Source: Adineta vaga
Taxonomy: Eukaryota; Rotifera
DNA: 64,000 bases
NCBI GenBank assembly: GCA_021613535.1
Contig: CP075495.1
Span: forward strand, 9,920,001-9,984,000
Direction of reading: 5' to 3'
The notes beneath the pieces were generated by a model. It ran no database searches. It saw only the letters and a program-made list of their open reading frames with translations, and had not been told where the DNA came from. Shown here piece after piece: positions 14,067 to 27,459 of this stretch. The stretch's first letter is position 1, and the number at the start of each line of letters is the position of its first letter. The translations under genes and the position numbers were made by a program.

Positions 14067-17000
14067 CTAAAAATGAAAACAAAGAATGAGATTGTAAATA
14101 ATTTCACATGTAATTCTTTTACCAAGAATAACTCGTTCGACGAATTCTTCTGTTAATGTCAAAATATTTTGATCTATAGCCATAATAAATCGATCAAATG
14201 ACAAAACACGAAATGACATTTCAAGTAAAGTTCGTTGAAGTTCTTGGAAAAACAAAATCAATATTTCAATAATATAAACAATAATATGATATTTACCATC
14301 TGTCGGTGAAAAACCTAATTCCACCACTGCTATATATATCTTTTCAATAATCACAAGTAATGTTTTATATTTTTCCGATGATGATCTTACAATTCATTAA
14401 AGAAAAAGAATTAATTAATATTCAGAACAAACATTTCGAAAGATATTTATACTCATGATCATCGTCACTTAATGGTTGTTTACTTTTATATCCTGCTAAT
14501 TGTGTAAATAATTCAATAAGACGATTACATTGAATTTGCTAGAATTGAGCAAATGAAATAGTTGATATGAATAGACAACGTTTTCTTACAGTGGCTTGTA
14601 CGTATTCATATGCTAATTCTTTGATACGTCCTTGTTCCCAACTTGGATGTAATTGTTGCAATTCCAAAGAAACATTATTGAATAGCTAAATTCAACGAAA
14701 ATTTTCGATTTTGACTCGATCAATTCTATATTTACATTTTCATTTTTTGCATCCAATAATAACATCGATTTCGGATTATCATTTGTATTTAAAGTAATAG
14801 AATTTGATGATGATGATTTTCTAATTAGATTTTATATAAGATAAATTTCACTAGTCAAAATCTTTTACCGTTGTCGTTCGAACGAAAAGAATCTAATAGT
14901 TGATGATCGTCGTGTTGTTGGAATTGGCAATGAAGCAGTTGTTCCTGCAGATGAACGACGATTCGAAGTGAATTCATTTGTAATATCATTGTTGAAATCA
15001 TTATCATCTGTACTCGTCATGATCGGATGTGAATAGGAAACTTTATGACGATATCGACGAGATAAATCGAAGGATGATCGAAGTTTATCATAATATTCTT
15101 TATCAATATTTGTTGTTCCACTAGGTTCAGGTCCATGCTCACGATGATGAGCAAATGGTTGAATAACTATCTAAAAGATCATATTTGATTTTATGATTAA
15201 ATTTTCGACAAAAAAAAACGTGTATGTTTTACATCAGTATGATTAGCATGTCGTGTATTGACAGTTGTTGCAGGAAAAACTAAGACATATTTATCATGAT
15301 GAATACGTTTTGAAAGACGAGTAAAAATTAAGCCTAAACGATAAAAAAAAGAAAAAATGATATATTCTTTTTTATCTAAAAATACCTGTAAGAATTTCTT
15401 TTAAATATGCTTTTGTATTTAAATCATTATACATATGAAATAAAATCTTTTCTAATATATGTGCTAACATATCATTATCTTTTGATGCAACTAATGTGTA
15501 AGCAATAGTCGATTCAATTGTTGATGATGAAATTGTTTTGATTAATTCTTCAGCATTGATTTCGATACTATATGTAAAAAGATTTTTCTTTTCATAGAGA
15601 AGCGTTGTTGTTCGATTGAGTAGACCACGTTGAGTTGTATATTTGGTATCGTATGGTAAACTAATACCATCATGTGGAAAAAAGAGATGATTAACGAAAT
15701 TCAATCGAACATTAAAATTAAGTAAATGAACAAATTCACCACGTAAAACAGAAAATACGTAATCACCTTCTAAAACATATAATTGAAAAGAAATCATGTT
15801 AGATTAGATTAAGAAAATGGTATGTTTGTTTCAAATGTTTTACCAAGTAAACCAAAATGTACTTTACGAGATTGAAATATTTCTCGACTATCACGATTCA
15901 ATGTTTTAGATATGTATAGACTACGACCTAGAATATACATGAAGTTCATTTCGAAAAGAATTCATCTATTCATTCAACTAACCATGACCAAGTGAAACAA
16001 CTGCATATTCAACTTTATCACTGTCTTCCTAAAATAAATATTCGACTTTTCATATGTGATAATAATTTATTTGTATTACTTGTATTACTCCTTGCCAACA
16101 AAGATATAAACTTGAATCATTTGAAATAATTTCAAAACTAGGTTGACTGGATGGTACAGCTATAAATATATATACATATATAGATATTTTATTTTGTTTA
16201 TGAATTCCTCATATGTTTTACTTGGTAGTTTTAAATCAAATTGAACTTTCATCTACAAATAGATATTTGTTTTTCAATAAAGAAAAGCACTGTCATTTAA
16301 TTATAATATGACTTACAATACTATCAAATTGACCTTTAGAATTAATAATATAAGCTGTATATAACAGTGATTCATAACCATTTGGTGATATAGTTTTAAT
16401 TGAATTTGATGAACGTTTTTGAATGACATGCAAACGTTGTTGAATAGTATCCCATTGATAGTAAACACATTCATTTAATTGTGCTTCTTTATCAACAGCA
16501 ACTGACTTATCCTATTCAATTGATTATCGATGTTTTAGAATTGAACTTTCAAAAACAAAAATAATCTTCTTACCATTGAATTTCCTCCACTATTAGGCAT
16601 TCGAAATAGAGTAATAGCTAAAATGAGAATATCAAGTTAAATTTAAATCATTTTCATTCGTATTTTCATACCATCTCGATAGAGTATTAAAATAACATCA
16701 TGAGATGCAATATATGCTCGTATAGGACTTGGACGTGAAAATCTCAATGAAAATAAACGACCTGAGTTGAGTAAACCAATTTCAGCAACATATGCATCAT
16801 AAGTGGATGATTCTATAGAATGAAAAATAAATCAACATAGACAAAAAATATTTTCTTAATTTGATTTTAGCATGTGAGCAAAAGCAAACCTGTCCGTGTT
16901 ACAAAACCTAATGTTAGTATCAGTAGAAAAGAAACTTATGGATAAGAAGAATAGTAACACTTACAACATAATGTTCGTGCTGAATTTAAACTAGCATGTG

Positions 17001-17387
17001 TGATTTTCACGGATGACGAATGACGATAGTAGATCTTTATTAAAATCAAAGAAGAGATCTATTCATTTGATATTATCTCATTACAAATACCTTTTGATCA
17101 CCATCACTTAATTGAACACCACCAATCAGAGTTCGAAGTGTTGTTGAATTCTATTTATTAATATATAAATCAATAAATTTAATGAATAAATAGATGATTA
17201 CTCGAGAAAGACTTCTACTGGTTGCAGAAAACAATAAAATACAGCCCTGTTCTATACCTAATATGGACACATTTTCCACATCGTTTAATAATACCGCTTT
17301 AAAAACGAAAAAGAAAATAAATTTAGTAGATAAATTTCATGAAGATTTTTTACATTGTTCGATTTGTTTTGTCGCAGTAAGAACCAT
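14067..17387 (-). CDS. GSAP: GSAP-like (gamma-secretase activating protein) gene
   Basis: Divergent homologue of gamma-secretase activating protein, which in mammals modulates gamma-secretase cleavage of APP. Many short exons on the minus strand: the start at 17387 (MVLTATKQIEQ) splices in phase 1 to LLNDVENVSILGIEQG; the mid-region exon at 15372-15797 has VLRGEFVHLLNF followed by NHLFFPHDGISLP, matching the position of the GHFFHLLNV stretch in mammalian GSAP as I recall it; then a helical part ending LTEEFVERVILG, matching the FVEEA stretch close to the mammalian C-terminus. The N-terminal half looks like repeated beta-strand segments. No signal peptide or transmembrane segment is evident, in line with a cytosolic peripheral protein. 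Assignment depends on scattered similarity, and exact exon ends were not all verified. Confidence 0.7.
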
Positions 17388-17821
17388 TTTTGTCACGTTA
17401 TCACAACGAATTAACTCACTCAAACGATTTGTTTATAACTATGAATCATGTTACACCTTTCAATTTCAATGACTGGCTTGCTTTTCTTTTCCGTTGATAT
17501 ATCAACACTTCTACAGATGTCACACTTGTGCTTTATATTTTCGTGAGAAAAAAAGAATTCGCAATAACGTCACGAACACATAATAAGCGATCAATCATAG
17601 AATACTATAGTTTAACATTAAGCTTGTTTTCCACTAATGAGTTGATTCAATGTGAAAATAATCGTCTCTATTATGGTACATTTTGACTTCACTAGAGAAG
17701 AAAAAACAGGTGAAAACATGTATTATTTATCTTGATATTCTGACTTTTCTTTTTTCTTCTACAGAAAAAGAAAAGATCATTAATCTACAACATACGAACA
17801 TTGATCGTAGTCATTCTTAAT
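17388..17821 (+). promoter_or_regulatory. Divergent spacer between GSAP-like and NHE genes, with a 5' splice acceptor
   Basis: The two genes are head to head, so this 434-bp spacer must hold both promoters. A strong polypyrimidine tract followed by CAG lies at about 17742-17762, 60 nt before the NHE start codon, with no coding donor upstream. It could close a 5'-UTR intron or serve as a spliced-leader trans-splicing acceptor. No TATA element could be singled out in such AT-rich sequence. Confidence 0.4.
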
Positions 17822-20536
17822 ATGAAGGATTTTTTGCCGATCATCTTATTACTAACGTATGTGTGTTTTGGTGATGGTTCATCTCCATCGGCCTCATCAA
17901 ATACTACAAAGAATCGTCCACATTTTCCAGTAGTGACAGTAACATTTGATCACGTTTCAAATGTATTCGGTATATGTCTTTGGATTTTACTTGGTATTTT
18001 AGCTAAGATCGGTATGAGTACATTTAGTATCTTCATATTAATTAATCATTTTTTGAACTAGTATTTCATTTATCACATCGTTTAACACAGAAATTTCCCG
18101 AAAATTGTCTTCTGATTATTTTGGGTATTATTGTGGGTATTCTTCTATATATAACACATCTTGAAGAAGAAAAACGTATTTATATACTGAATAGTGATGT
18201 CTTCTTCTTATTTCTTTTACCACCTATTGTGCTGGAAACAGGTTATTTCTTACCAAAACGAGCATTTTTCGATAATCTTGGTACAATACTTCTCCTAGCT
18301 GTACTTAATAAACTATTCAATACAATGTGCATTGGATTAACACTTTGGGGTTTTGGAAAAACATTTTTATATGGTGGTACAACATTTACTTTACTTGAAT
18401 GTTTTCTTTTTGCTTCATTTATTACGGCAGTTGATCCTATAGCTGTTCTAGCAACATTTGTAGAAATTCGTGTCAATGATACATTATATATTGTTGTTTT
18501 TGGTGAATCACTTCTCAATGATGCTGTTTCAATTGTAAGTTTTCTCAAAGATATTCAGTTTTTCTTTTCTATTCTTAACAAAAACATTTCTTTGCCAATA
18601 AGGTTCTCTATCGAATGTTTCAAAGTTTTCTCACAATTGGACAAGATAATCTCGTTGCACAAGATTTTGTTCTCGGTTTTGTCTCATTTTTTGTTGTTAC
18701 GATCGGTGGTATTGGCATCGGTGTTATATTTGGTTTTCTAGCTGTTTTTATGACTAAATTTACTGAAAGAACACCAGTTATTGAACCATTAGTTGTCTTT
18801 ATATATGCTTATATTGCATATATCATCGCAGAAATGACTGGTCTATCTGGAATACTAGCGTATGTTTGATTTTGTAATTGAAATTTCTTATCTTATTTTC
18901 TATTTGTAGTATTACAATATGTGGAATGGTAGGTTATTGTTGCGAATACATATATTTAATTATATATTTATGATTGATATGATTAGATGATGAAACAATA
19001 TGTAGAATATAATATCACAAAAAAATCGATGGCAACGATTGAATATGTATTAAAAATGTCCTCAAGTATTATGGAAACGATCATATTCATGTTTTTGGGT
19101 TTAACTACTGTTTCCGAACAACAAACATGGAATACTGGTTTTGTTATTATTACACTTCTTTCGTGTCTTATATATCGAGCAATCGGTTTGTCAAATAAAA
19201 GTTTCTTCGTTATTTTCTTGATATAATTCAAATGAATTCTTTTTGTAGGTGTAGCATTATTTGCTAATCTTGCAAATATTCGTCGTCTTCTTGAATTAAC
19301 TCGTATAGATATGTTAATCATGTCGTATGGTGGTCTACGTGGTGCACTTGCATTTGCTCTTGCACTTGTTTTAGATGAAAACATAACACCAAGAAAAAAA
19401 GAATTTATAACTGCAGCAACAGTTGTGATTTTATTTACTGTTTTTATTCAAGTAAATATTAACTATAAAGAATATGTTTCATTGTTTTTAATATTTTCTG
19501 TTGTAACAGGGTACAACATTAGGTCCCTTAGTTAAATTACTTAATGTTCGACGAAAACATATCGAAGAACCAACGATGAGTGCAACTCTAACAAATCGCG
19601 TAAGACTTTCTTTATAAAGGTTAACAATTGTTTTCTTTTGTTTCTATTAGATGATGGATCATGTTATGACTTGTCTCGAAGATATTACTGGTATTAGTGG
19701 TGCTAATTCCTTACGTAATAAGTAAGTATTACAGACAGTTGCACTATATTTTATCCTTCTTTTATGGTTTAGATATCATAAATTTGATCGTAATTACATT
19801 AAGAAATGGTTATTACGTGAACAACCACAAGAAAAATTAGATCAACGTTTATGGCAAACATTTCGTAATATTGATTTACAAACAGCTATTAAATTACATG
19901 AAGAACAGCCAGTTAACAAATCATCCGCAGCAACAACATCAACTCCCCATTCACGAACATTACTTGCTGTAATTAATAGTACAAATATGAATCATCGAAA
20001 AACAAGCATTGTTCCTGTGATGTTCGTTATTTTCATCAATATTAAATCTAATCTGATTTGATTTTGTTTTATTTTAGTCTCACTGAAAATGATGATTTTG
20101 TTGTCTTACCACCACAAGCAACAGAAAACACATTACTAACACAAAAAAGGTCCGATAATATAAAAGATTTACTTCATTCAACTATGCATGATACTCATAG
20201 ACGAGTAAGAGAAGAAATCAATTACTCATTCATCGTTTTATTTTATTTTTTGTTCTGAATAGGCAACTATCTACATGCGTAGTCAAGATGAAATCGAAAA
20301 TGATGATGATTTGGATTCAACTACTATACGTATCATCGAACCATCGACATTAATTGATTCGTCAAGATATTTCACCGAACCATGGACTGATAATATACCA
20401 CGACAAAGAAAACTACGAAGTGGTGAGATTAGAAAAAAAGTTAACAAAATAATTCAGTTGATTCTTTTTATTTTGTTTAGATTCAACGGCAACAAATATT
20501 TCATCAACCATCAATATGGGAACATTTCGTTTTTAA
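17822..20536 (+). CDS. Plasma-membrane-type Na+/H+ exchanger (SLC9A/NHE)
   Basis: Electroneutral sodium/proton antiporter of the CPA1/SLC9 family. Starts at an ATG giving a hydrophobic signal-like N-terminus (MKDFLPIILLLTYVCFG), followed by about twelve membrane segments over roughly 430 residues. Diagnostic motifs: FFLFLLPPIVLETGYFLP (inhibitor-binding/TM region), AVDPIAVLA, the ion-site GESLLNDAVSIVLYR, and YGGLRGALAFALAL. A cytoplasmic tail follows with HVMTCLEDITG and the YIKKWLLR..QPQE region, where vertebrate NHE1-5 bind CHP and lipids, then a hydrophilic Ser/Thr-rich tail ending NMGTFRF. About eleven short introns; the phases I checked keep the frame. Subtype (NHE1/2/3-like) cannot be fixed by eye. 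It is divergent from GSAP-like and convergent with GRIP. Confidence 0.93.
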
Positions 20537-21080
20537 ATCCCTCTCTTCTCATTTTCTAATGACAAGATACAAAAATAGCTAGATTATCCATTAACTCATG
20601 TTCGTCCTTTTCTTCCCTATAATAAACTACGAAATAACTTGATAAATATTATGAAATCAATCATGCTAAATACAACAAGGAAAATATCTACTAGATTTAT
20701 CATTAAATAGATTAACTTATACTTGTACATACATTACTCATTTATTATTCTAAATGTTTCGAGTATCAAAACAAAACCTTGACTATATTCGATAGATATC
20801 GATGAAAATAAAAGATACTGAACGATTGATTCTGTTTATTACGTCTTTATCAAAAGAAAAACATTTTCAAATGAATGTAATACAGTTCTATATACGTATA
20901 TGCCAATAGACAAGACAAAAAAAGAATACATTTTTTTATACCGAATGTCTTTTCACAAAAAGAGCAAAAAAACTGTACAAATGAGAGTAAAGATATATAT
21001 ATATGTGTGTGTGTATGAATGAATACGGATGTCTAAATTGACTAGATGAACACGCTTAAAACTCTTTCTATTTTTCCATT
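20537..21080. other. Spacer between convergent NHE and GRIP genes
   Basis: AT-rich 3' flanks of two convergent genes. AATAAA-like signals occur (for example near 20621 and 20807 on the plus strand). A TA/TG microsatellite lies at about 20993-21015. No gene seen. Confidence 0.4.
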
Positions 21081-24000
21081 TCATACAGTCGTTTTTTTCG
21101 ATGATGATATAAGAGAATATGTATTGTTGTTTGTCGTACTCGAACTTGTATTGTTATTCGTATTATGGCTTTCATGAAGTGTTGAATTCATTGACATATT
21201 CCATAACGAGTTATCAGTAACTGCTGGTGTTTGGCGTTCATCTTCATCTTCATCAATATCAAATAATTCATCAGTTTCATCAAACATTGGAGCTGGTCGT
21301 CTTCCAACAGTTAAGATTAATTGATCTGGTGATGTCGATAATAAAGGTACGACTTGATTGCATTCCATACGTGTTACATCTATATTATTTACCTAGAAAG
21401 CAAAGTACATTTATGTCAGATTAGATCTTTATTTAATTTCTCTTTTCAAATGTCAAACATACTTTGTATATTCTCATACATGGCATCAATGTTCCTTCTA
21501 ATTCTGCTGGTCCATTTGGTCGTATTTTATTTACATAGACACCTGTACCATACAGTCGATCCGAAATTGAAAATCCAAAATCTAGTATACGTTTATCACG
21601 ATTTAATACTAATGTAATTGTATCATATTTTGGTCGACTTGCCGATGTTGAACAGTTATCATATTTTGTATCGTAAAAATTGGTATTATTTCTTGATGAT
21701 TTATCATTTAATACTGATGTAAATTGATGATCAGCACCATGTATACTATCGCCACTATCGGAATGACGAATAGCTTCAAGTGGACGGCCATTTGTTGGTG
21801 GCGTTCGAAATCCTGCTGTTGGTGTGATCATACTCATTGAACGATTTGAATGTATCGTTATCGGTACCGACTGTGTTTGATGAGGTTTAAGAACGAAATC
21901 ACCTTCGATGATAAAAAAAAACAAACAAATGAATCGATTTATATGTTCTATTCTTACTTCGTGATGTATGAAGTATTGATGATGTATCTTGATAATTGGA
22001 ATACTGTTGATGATCATTAACAATAATTTCTTTTGTTGCTTCACTATTATCACTAAAACGATGATCTGTATTGGAACTATCCCATGATTCCATTGCCGAA
22101 TCCACAGATGGAGTATAATCTTCTGGATGATGAAATGAACGAGATAATTCTATAGTGACGAGACAAAAAACACAAAAATATTGATTAAGATCGATCTTTT
22201 CTCTTACTTTGTTGTGAATTAATTATTCGAGAGATTTTTAATGTTATTTCATCGCTACTTGCTTGTAATAATTTTATTGCATCATTCAGACCTTTACCAC
22301 GTAGACTAACATCATTGATCGCTAGAATTCGATCACCAATATGAATTGCATTTGTTCTAAAAATGAAATTACTATTTTCAGACCAAAAAAGAAAAACTAT
22401 TTATGTGTAACTTACTTATCTGCTAGACCACCTTCACATAAATCTGAAACGACGATTGGTTCAAAGATATCTTCACTACCTGAGATTGTTAAACCAAGTG
22501 GTCCACTATAGAAAATAAAGAAGAAAATCAATGAAATTCTATTCTTTTTTCTATATTCACTATTACCCTTGTCGATGTAATTGTACTTTATAAACAACAA
22601 CATTTTCGGAAAGATTATCTTCAGCATAAATATCATCTTTTTTTATTTTTAATCGAACAATATCATCACAATTTTTTAATAATGTAACTATTTCATTTAA
22701 ACTTTTTCCACGTAATGAATGTGAATCAATGGATAATAGGCGATCTCCTGGTTGAATCATTCCACAACGATAAGCAATACTACCACGTTTAACATCACTA
22801 ATCAATGGTACTTCATCAGCTCGCGTCGATCGAGAATCTAGAGACAAAAATAACAAAATGATTGAATTAATCATACAAAATGTAAAAGAAAATGAATACA
22901 TACATGTGACAGAAAGACCAAGATCGAGATTTTTTCGTAGAATTTTTACTTGACATGTACCAGACGAAAGCATAACAGAATCTAATAAAAAAAAACAAAT
23001 TAAGACATAGTTATGTAAAGTACAGAGACAAAAGAATATTTACCAACGACATCGAATTCAATTTCAAGATATATTTGATTATTTGATTCTTTTATTATTG
23101 ATCGAGCATCTTCTAACGTCATGCCTTCTAATTGTTGACCATTGATAGCAAGAATACGATCACCTGGTTGAAGTACACTCGATCTAAATATACCAGCAAT
23201 TGTTTCTTTGTAATCGATATTCATTTAAGAATAATTTTCATACCTTTCAGCTACACCACTCGGTTCTAAATATCCGATAATCGGTGGTTGCATTAATATA
23301 TCCGATGCAAATGAAGCACCTTGAAGTGTAAAACCAAAATTGCCTACGGTTTCACCGTCTGAATTATTTCCATTTTGTGATGATGAATCCAGTCGAAGTA
23401 CACATTCCATCACTTCTGTATGACACATTTGATTGCTTAATACTGTCTGATAACATGAATTCAATGAACCTATTGAATACAGAGAAAAAAGCAGAAATTA
23501 AACCTTCACTGTTCGTTTATTGTCAAAAGGATAGCTGAGCGAAAATAATAATCATAGTAGGAAAAATCATATCAGATTCATAAATGGTTATAAGCAGGTA
23601 AAATGCATGATCATTTAAAATAAAAATTATTCGTTCCGAAGCTGAGCAACAATAAAACATATATATATATATGGCATACGATGATGCAGTCGATAGAGCA
23701 AAAATATAAGTATATGAGCGTATTATTATTAATATTATTATTATTAATATTGATGGTGGTGATGCATGTAAGGCAATGATCAAATAGAGGGAAAAAAGAT
23801 AACTGAATCTTTTTTCTTTTATTCATTGAAATTTCTCTGAGCAATTTACCTAACTCACGAAGATTATACATTTTCATAACTGATGGAGAAGTTTTGTTGT
23901 TTGTAGAAGTGGAAGTAGATAATCTATCCAATGATCTGAGACCTATAGATGGATGAGACGAGTTTGTATCTTTTTTTCTTTGTATATCAAAATTTGATAT

Positions 24001-25623
24001 TTTGTTCTTTTCTTTGTCTTCGATAGAAGAAATAAAAACTAACTTAAAGATTAATTTTACTTACTCATTGAATTATGACGTGTTTTATTCATAGATTTTC
24101 TCGGAAGATTTTGATAACTATTTCTCATTGACCAATTGGAGTTTACTGGTGTAGGTGGTAGTGGATTTGTTGATGGTGTACGATAAAAAGCTTGACGTGA
24201 ATTTTCATTAAGATATGTTCGATTAATAGGTGAATGTATTTGTATATCATTCGTTTGATCAATAATAATATTTGATGGTGTTACTTCAATTCGACAGAAA
24301 TCACCTGTACATGAACGAAGAATAGAATTTGCTTCTGATAAAGACATTCCATCAAATGATTTTTGGTCAATTGCATTAATTTGATCACCACAATGAAGAG
24401 CTCCACAACTATAAAATATCCATTCATTTTTTTTCTCATATTACCAAATGACGAATAAAAACATACCGATCAGCAATACTTGCTGGTCTAATTTGATCAA
24501 TAACAATAATTGAACGATTAGTTCGTGTCCATTTTTGTGTTAAACTTATTCCAATTGTTGAACCAGGTGACTTTTCAATTTCAATCAATAATGATCCAGT
24601 AGCATGTTTAACAGTTTCTATATATGATAAATATATATATTTATACATGATGAAGATTATCTTGATAAATATCAATGAAATATTAATTATAACTTACCAA
24701 CTACGGCTACATCATATTCAATCAAAAATAAGGTTGTTCCTCGACATTGTCTCATCAAATTATATGCATCTTGTAGTGTTGCTCCTCCAACACTAATTCC
24801 ATTGATTGCTAAAATTCGATCACCAATTTTAATTGTTCCTTCTCTAGATTAAGGAAAAGAGAAAGAAGAAGAATAAGAACAAGAAATCGTTTCTATTTGT
24901 TAAATATAAAATTCATACTTATCAGCTGGTCCTTGTGGACGTATCTTTGTAATAATAAGTGGTCTTGTTTTGACCTTGTCATCCGAAGCTCCACCACGTA
25001 AAATAAAACCATAACTTTGTCCTTCTTTTTCCAATTGAATTTGAATCGTTTTTGTATGTACTGTATTGATTGCATGTATAGCTAAATATATATATATATA
25101 TAATTATATTCGAATAAAAACTTATGTAGAAAGAAGAGCAAAATCCAAACTATTGATTATACATACGCCATTTAGGTAGATCATATTCGATATCTAATGT
25201 TAATTGATCGCCAGCTTGTTTAATTAAATCGATGACTTGTTCATGTTTTAAACCAGCTGTTTTAATATTATTCACACTGAGGATAATATCACCAATTTCT
25301 AAAACATCAGCTTTTTGTGCGACAGAACCTGTCTTTAATTGAGCTACTCTTGGTTTTCCATCTTTATCACTGCCACCTGATATTGTTAGACCAAGTGGAT
25401 AATTTTCTCGTTTAATTAAATCAACTGTTGTTCGAGCTCGTATTGCTAAAATTTTCAAATGAAAATATCGAAATGAAATGAAATGAAATGTTATTAAACA
25501 TATAAATATTATCAATTATCAATGCATACCACGGAGAGAAAGTAATGGACTAGGTGCTGCCCATTTACATCTTGTTATAGCTCGTTTTAAATCCCACAAT
25601 GAGCCATTACCTTCATTGCTCAT
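21081..25623 (-). CDS. GRIP1: GRIP-type scaffold with seven PDZ domains, body plus proximal first exon
   Basis: Orthologue of glutamate-receptor-interacting protein, a multi-PDZ adaptor that in other animals links AMPA receptors, ephrins or Fraser/Frem proteins to trafficking machinery. Seven PDZ domains in order, identified by their carboxylate-binding loops: PLGLTISGG (about 25400), YGFILRGG (25000), TIGISLTQ (24550), NFGFTLQG (23330), DLGLSVT (22930), PLGLTISGS (22500) and DFGFSISD (21580). Order and linkers match GRIP: three N-terminal PDZ domains, a long linker, three more, a long linker, then the seventh. The proximal first exon is 25623-25530 ([14 protein letters not shown]), phase 1. 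The C-terminus ends KKTTV, itself a class I PDZ-ligand pattern. Many short introns. Confidence 0.93.
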
Positions 25624-27344
25624 CCCTGCTGTTCTTCCGTTAAATATATGTATATATTTATATTTATATACAGGCACAGTGTAGTAAAATGATGGTAGGT
25701 AAGTACAATTCGCGGGTGTAGGACAAAGAGGAGAACAAGTGTCACTTCACTCTCTTTTCTCTTGTCTTTTAGTATTGGCATCGAGTGTTTTCTTTTACCC
25801 TCCCATTTCTCTCTTGCGCTCGTTCTCTCATTTTCTTTTTTTTTGCCTTTGAACTCTGCTATTGCACACATATATACCGCTGGGTTCGATAATATACGTC
25901 TCGTATACTCGTGTTTATGTATATACTACATCATGCTAACTGTATTGCCATGCACCTCATCATCAAGTGTTACTACTAGTACTACTATCATATCATCATC
26001 ATCATCATCATCGTTAAAATGTATTTGTACATATGGATCGACATGCAAACGAAGAGAGAAAGAATTGATCTTTCGAGTATTGCATATGCACACCAATACT
26101 AAATCATCACCTCATATAGCGATCGATTGATTACAAAAGCAATAATCTAACAAATCTCAAGGTGGTTTTTTTTCTTTCTTTACACAAACCTTTTATAATA
26201 ATCTTCTAATCAATTCCATGACAAAGATCATAGACATACATGTCTACATTCATATTATTTATCTTATTCTTTCGTATTACTACGCTTCTAACGCTGTTAT
26301 TATCATTAGCCTTGTCAACCTTAGAGCACAGAGCTTAACTTTTTCACATAAATTATCATATAAATAAAACTTCTGACGGATTTTGTTAAACAATGTCTAT
26401 TCAAATGAATTAGTTTTAATTATTCTAAAGAGAAATTTTATTTAGCTTTTCTACGTTCAATTGTTACACTAAGTTATTATTTCTTTTTATATCAAACTGT
26501 CACTGAACTAGAAGAGAAATATTACACAAGAAAAATGTCATTCATCTTTCTACTGACATATGCAAACGATGAACGTTCTTTTTTTATTATAAAAATATGT
26601 AAGAAGAAAGAATTTCAATGAAACGGCTTCTTTTATATTGCATAGTATTTGACACTTTGTGTCCATTTCTAATCGATTTAAATGTTACCTTGTCTTTCAA
26701 TATGTACATCGTGTTATTAACACATCCATGTTTTTGTTTACAATAACACAAACGAGAGTTTGACGCTTCTAATAATAAAATTAGCAACGCAAACAGAAAT
26801 GTTATAGGAAACGAAGAAGAACAAGGTTTTTTCGTTATTATCAATAGGAAATACATTATTCTTCTAATAGTTATATCTTCAAGGTTGTAATATCAGACAT
26901 GTTAGTCAAATTTTATCTACGAGATAAATTTTCTATACGTGATGAAGATAATCGTACGCCTAAATTTTGTTCATTGATTCCTCTCTTTTTTTCTCATTTC
27001 TTAAAATGGTGATATTCTAAACGGCATCGACAGGCAAATATTTATTGAAATTTATTCGAGTATTGTTTTTTTCTAAGCTTCAAACTAGCATTTATTCATC
27101 AATGTACTTGAAAATTTTGAAGTTTGAAAGTAAACTGAAAAACGAAAAGGCTTCATACTAGTTCTATATGAAAAGAATAACTAGATTGATGAAATGTCAA
27201 ATGTGTATATCTTACAATCGAAATTTTAATCTCGGGTGTCTATCTTCTACTATTGATTCAGGGATTTAAAGTAGATTATAGATAGATGAAATTGAACGTC
27301 GTACGATTGACTTGTGAATAGTTGAACAATACAAATGAACTCAC
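25624..27344. other. GRIP first-intron/promoter sequence, no exon seen
   Basis: No conserved coding segment between the proximal and next GRIP first exons. Contains a CAT/ATC trinucleotide run near 25985-26012 and a run of C/T-rich sequence near 25748-25850 just upstream of the proximal start, likely promoter region. A minus-strand open frame at 26587-26856 has no compatible splice sites. Confidence 0.4.
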
Positions 27345-27459
27345 CTTTTTTATGTGAACCTGTCCTACGTTTTATTCTCCAATCGACTCTCTTTTTTGGT
27401 TTATTTGTCGACGGAGATTTCTGTGATGAACCACATAACATATTCAAATTAAGTACCAT
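27345..27459 (-). CDS. GRIP1: Alternative first coding exon of GRIP (basic N-terminus)
   Basis: ATG giving MVLNLNMLCGSSQKS followed by a lysine/arginine-rich stretch (KPKKRVDWRIKRR), ending at G^GTGAGTT in phase 1 after 38 codons. This is the phase needed by the PDZ1 acceptor at about 25445. A cysteine near the start and an adjacent basic patch are features often seen in membrane-targeting N-termini; that role is inference. Located 1.7 kb upstream of the proximal first exon. Confidence 0.6.

Noticed and set aside
17194-17472. Plus-strand open frame of 92 codons upstream of the NHE gene
   Set aside because: Antisense to the first two exons of the GSAP-like gene, which read in frame across a proper intron; no family resemblance.
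25762-26130. Plus-strand frame of 122 codons with a Ser run
   Set aside because: Overlaps a minus-strand purine-rich frame; composition comes from CT-rich and ATC-repeat DNA just upstream of the GRIP proximal start.
26587-26856. Possible further GRIP first exon on the minus strand
   Set aside because: No donor in phase 1 and no coding-like composition; other GRIP first exons have clear donors.
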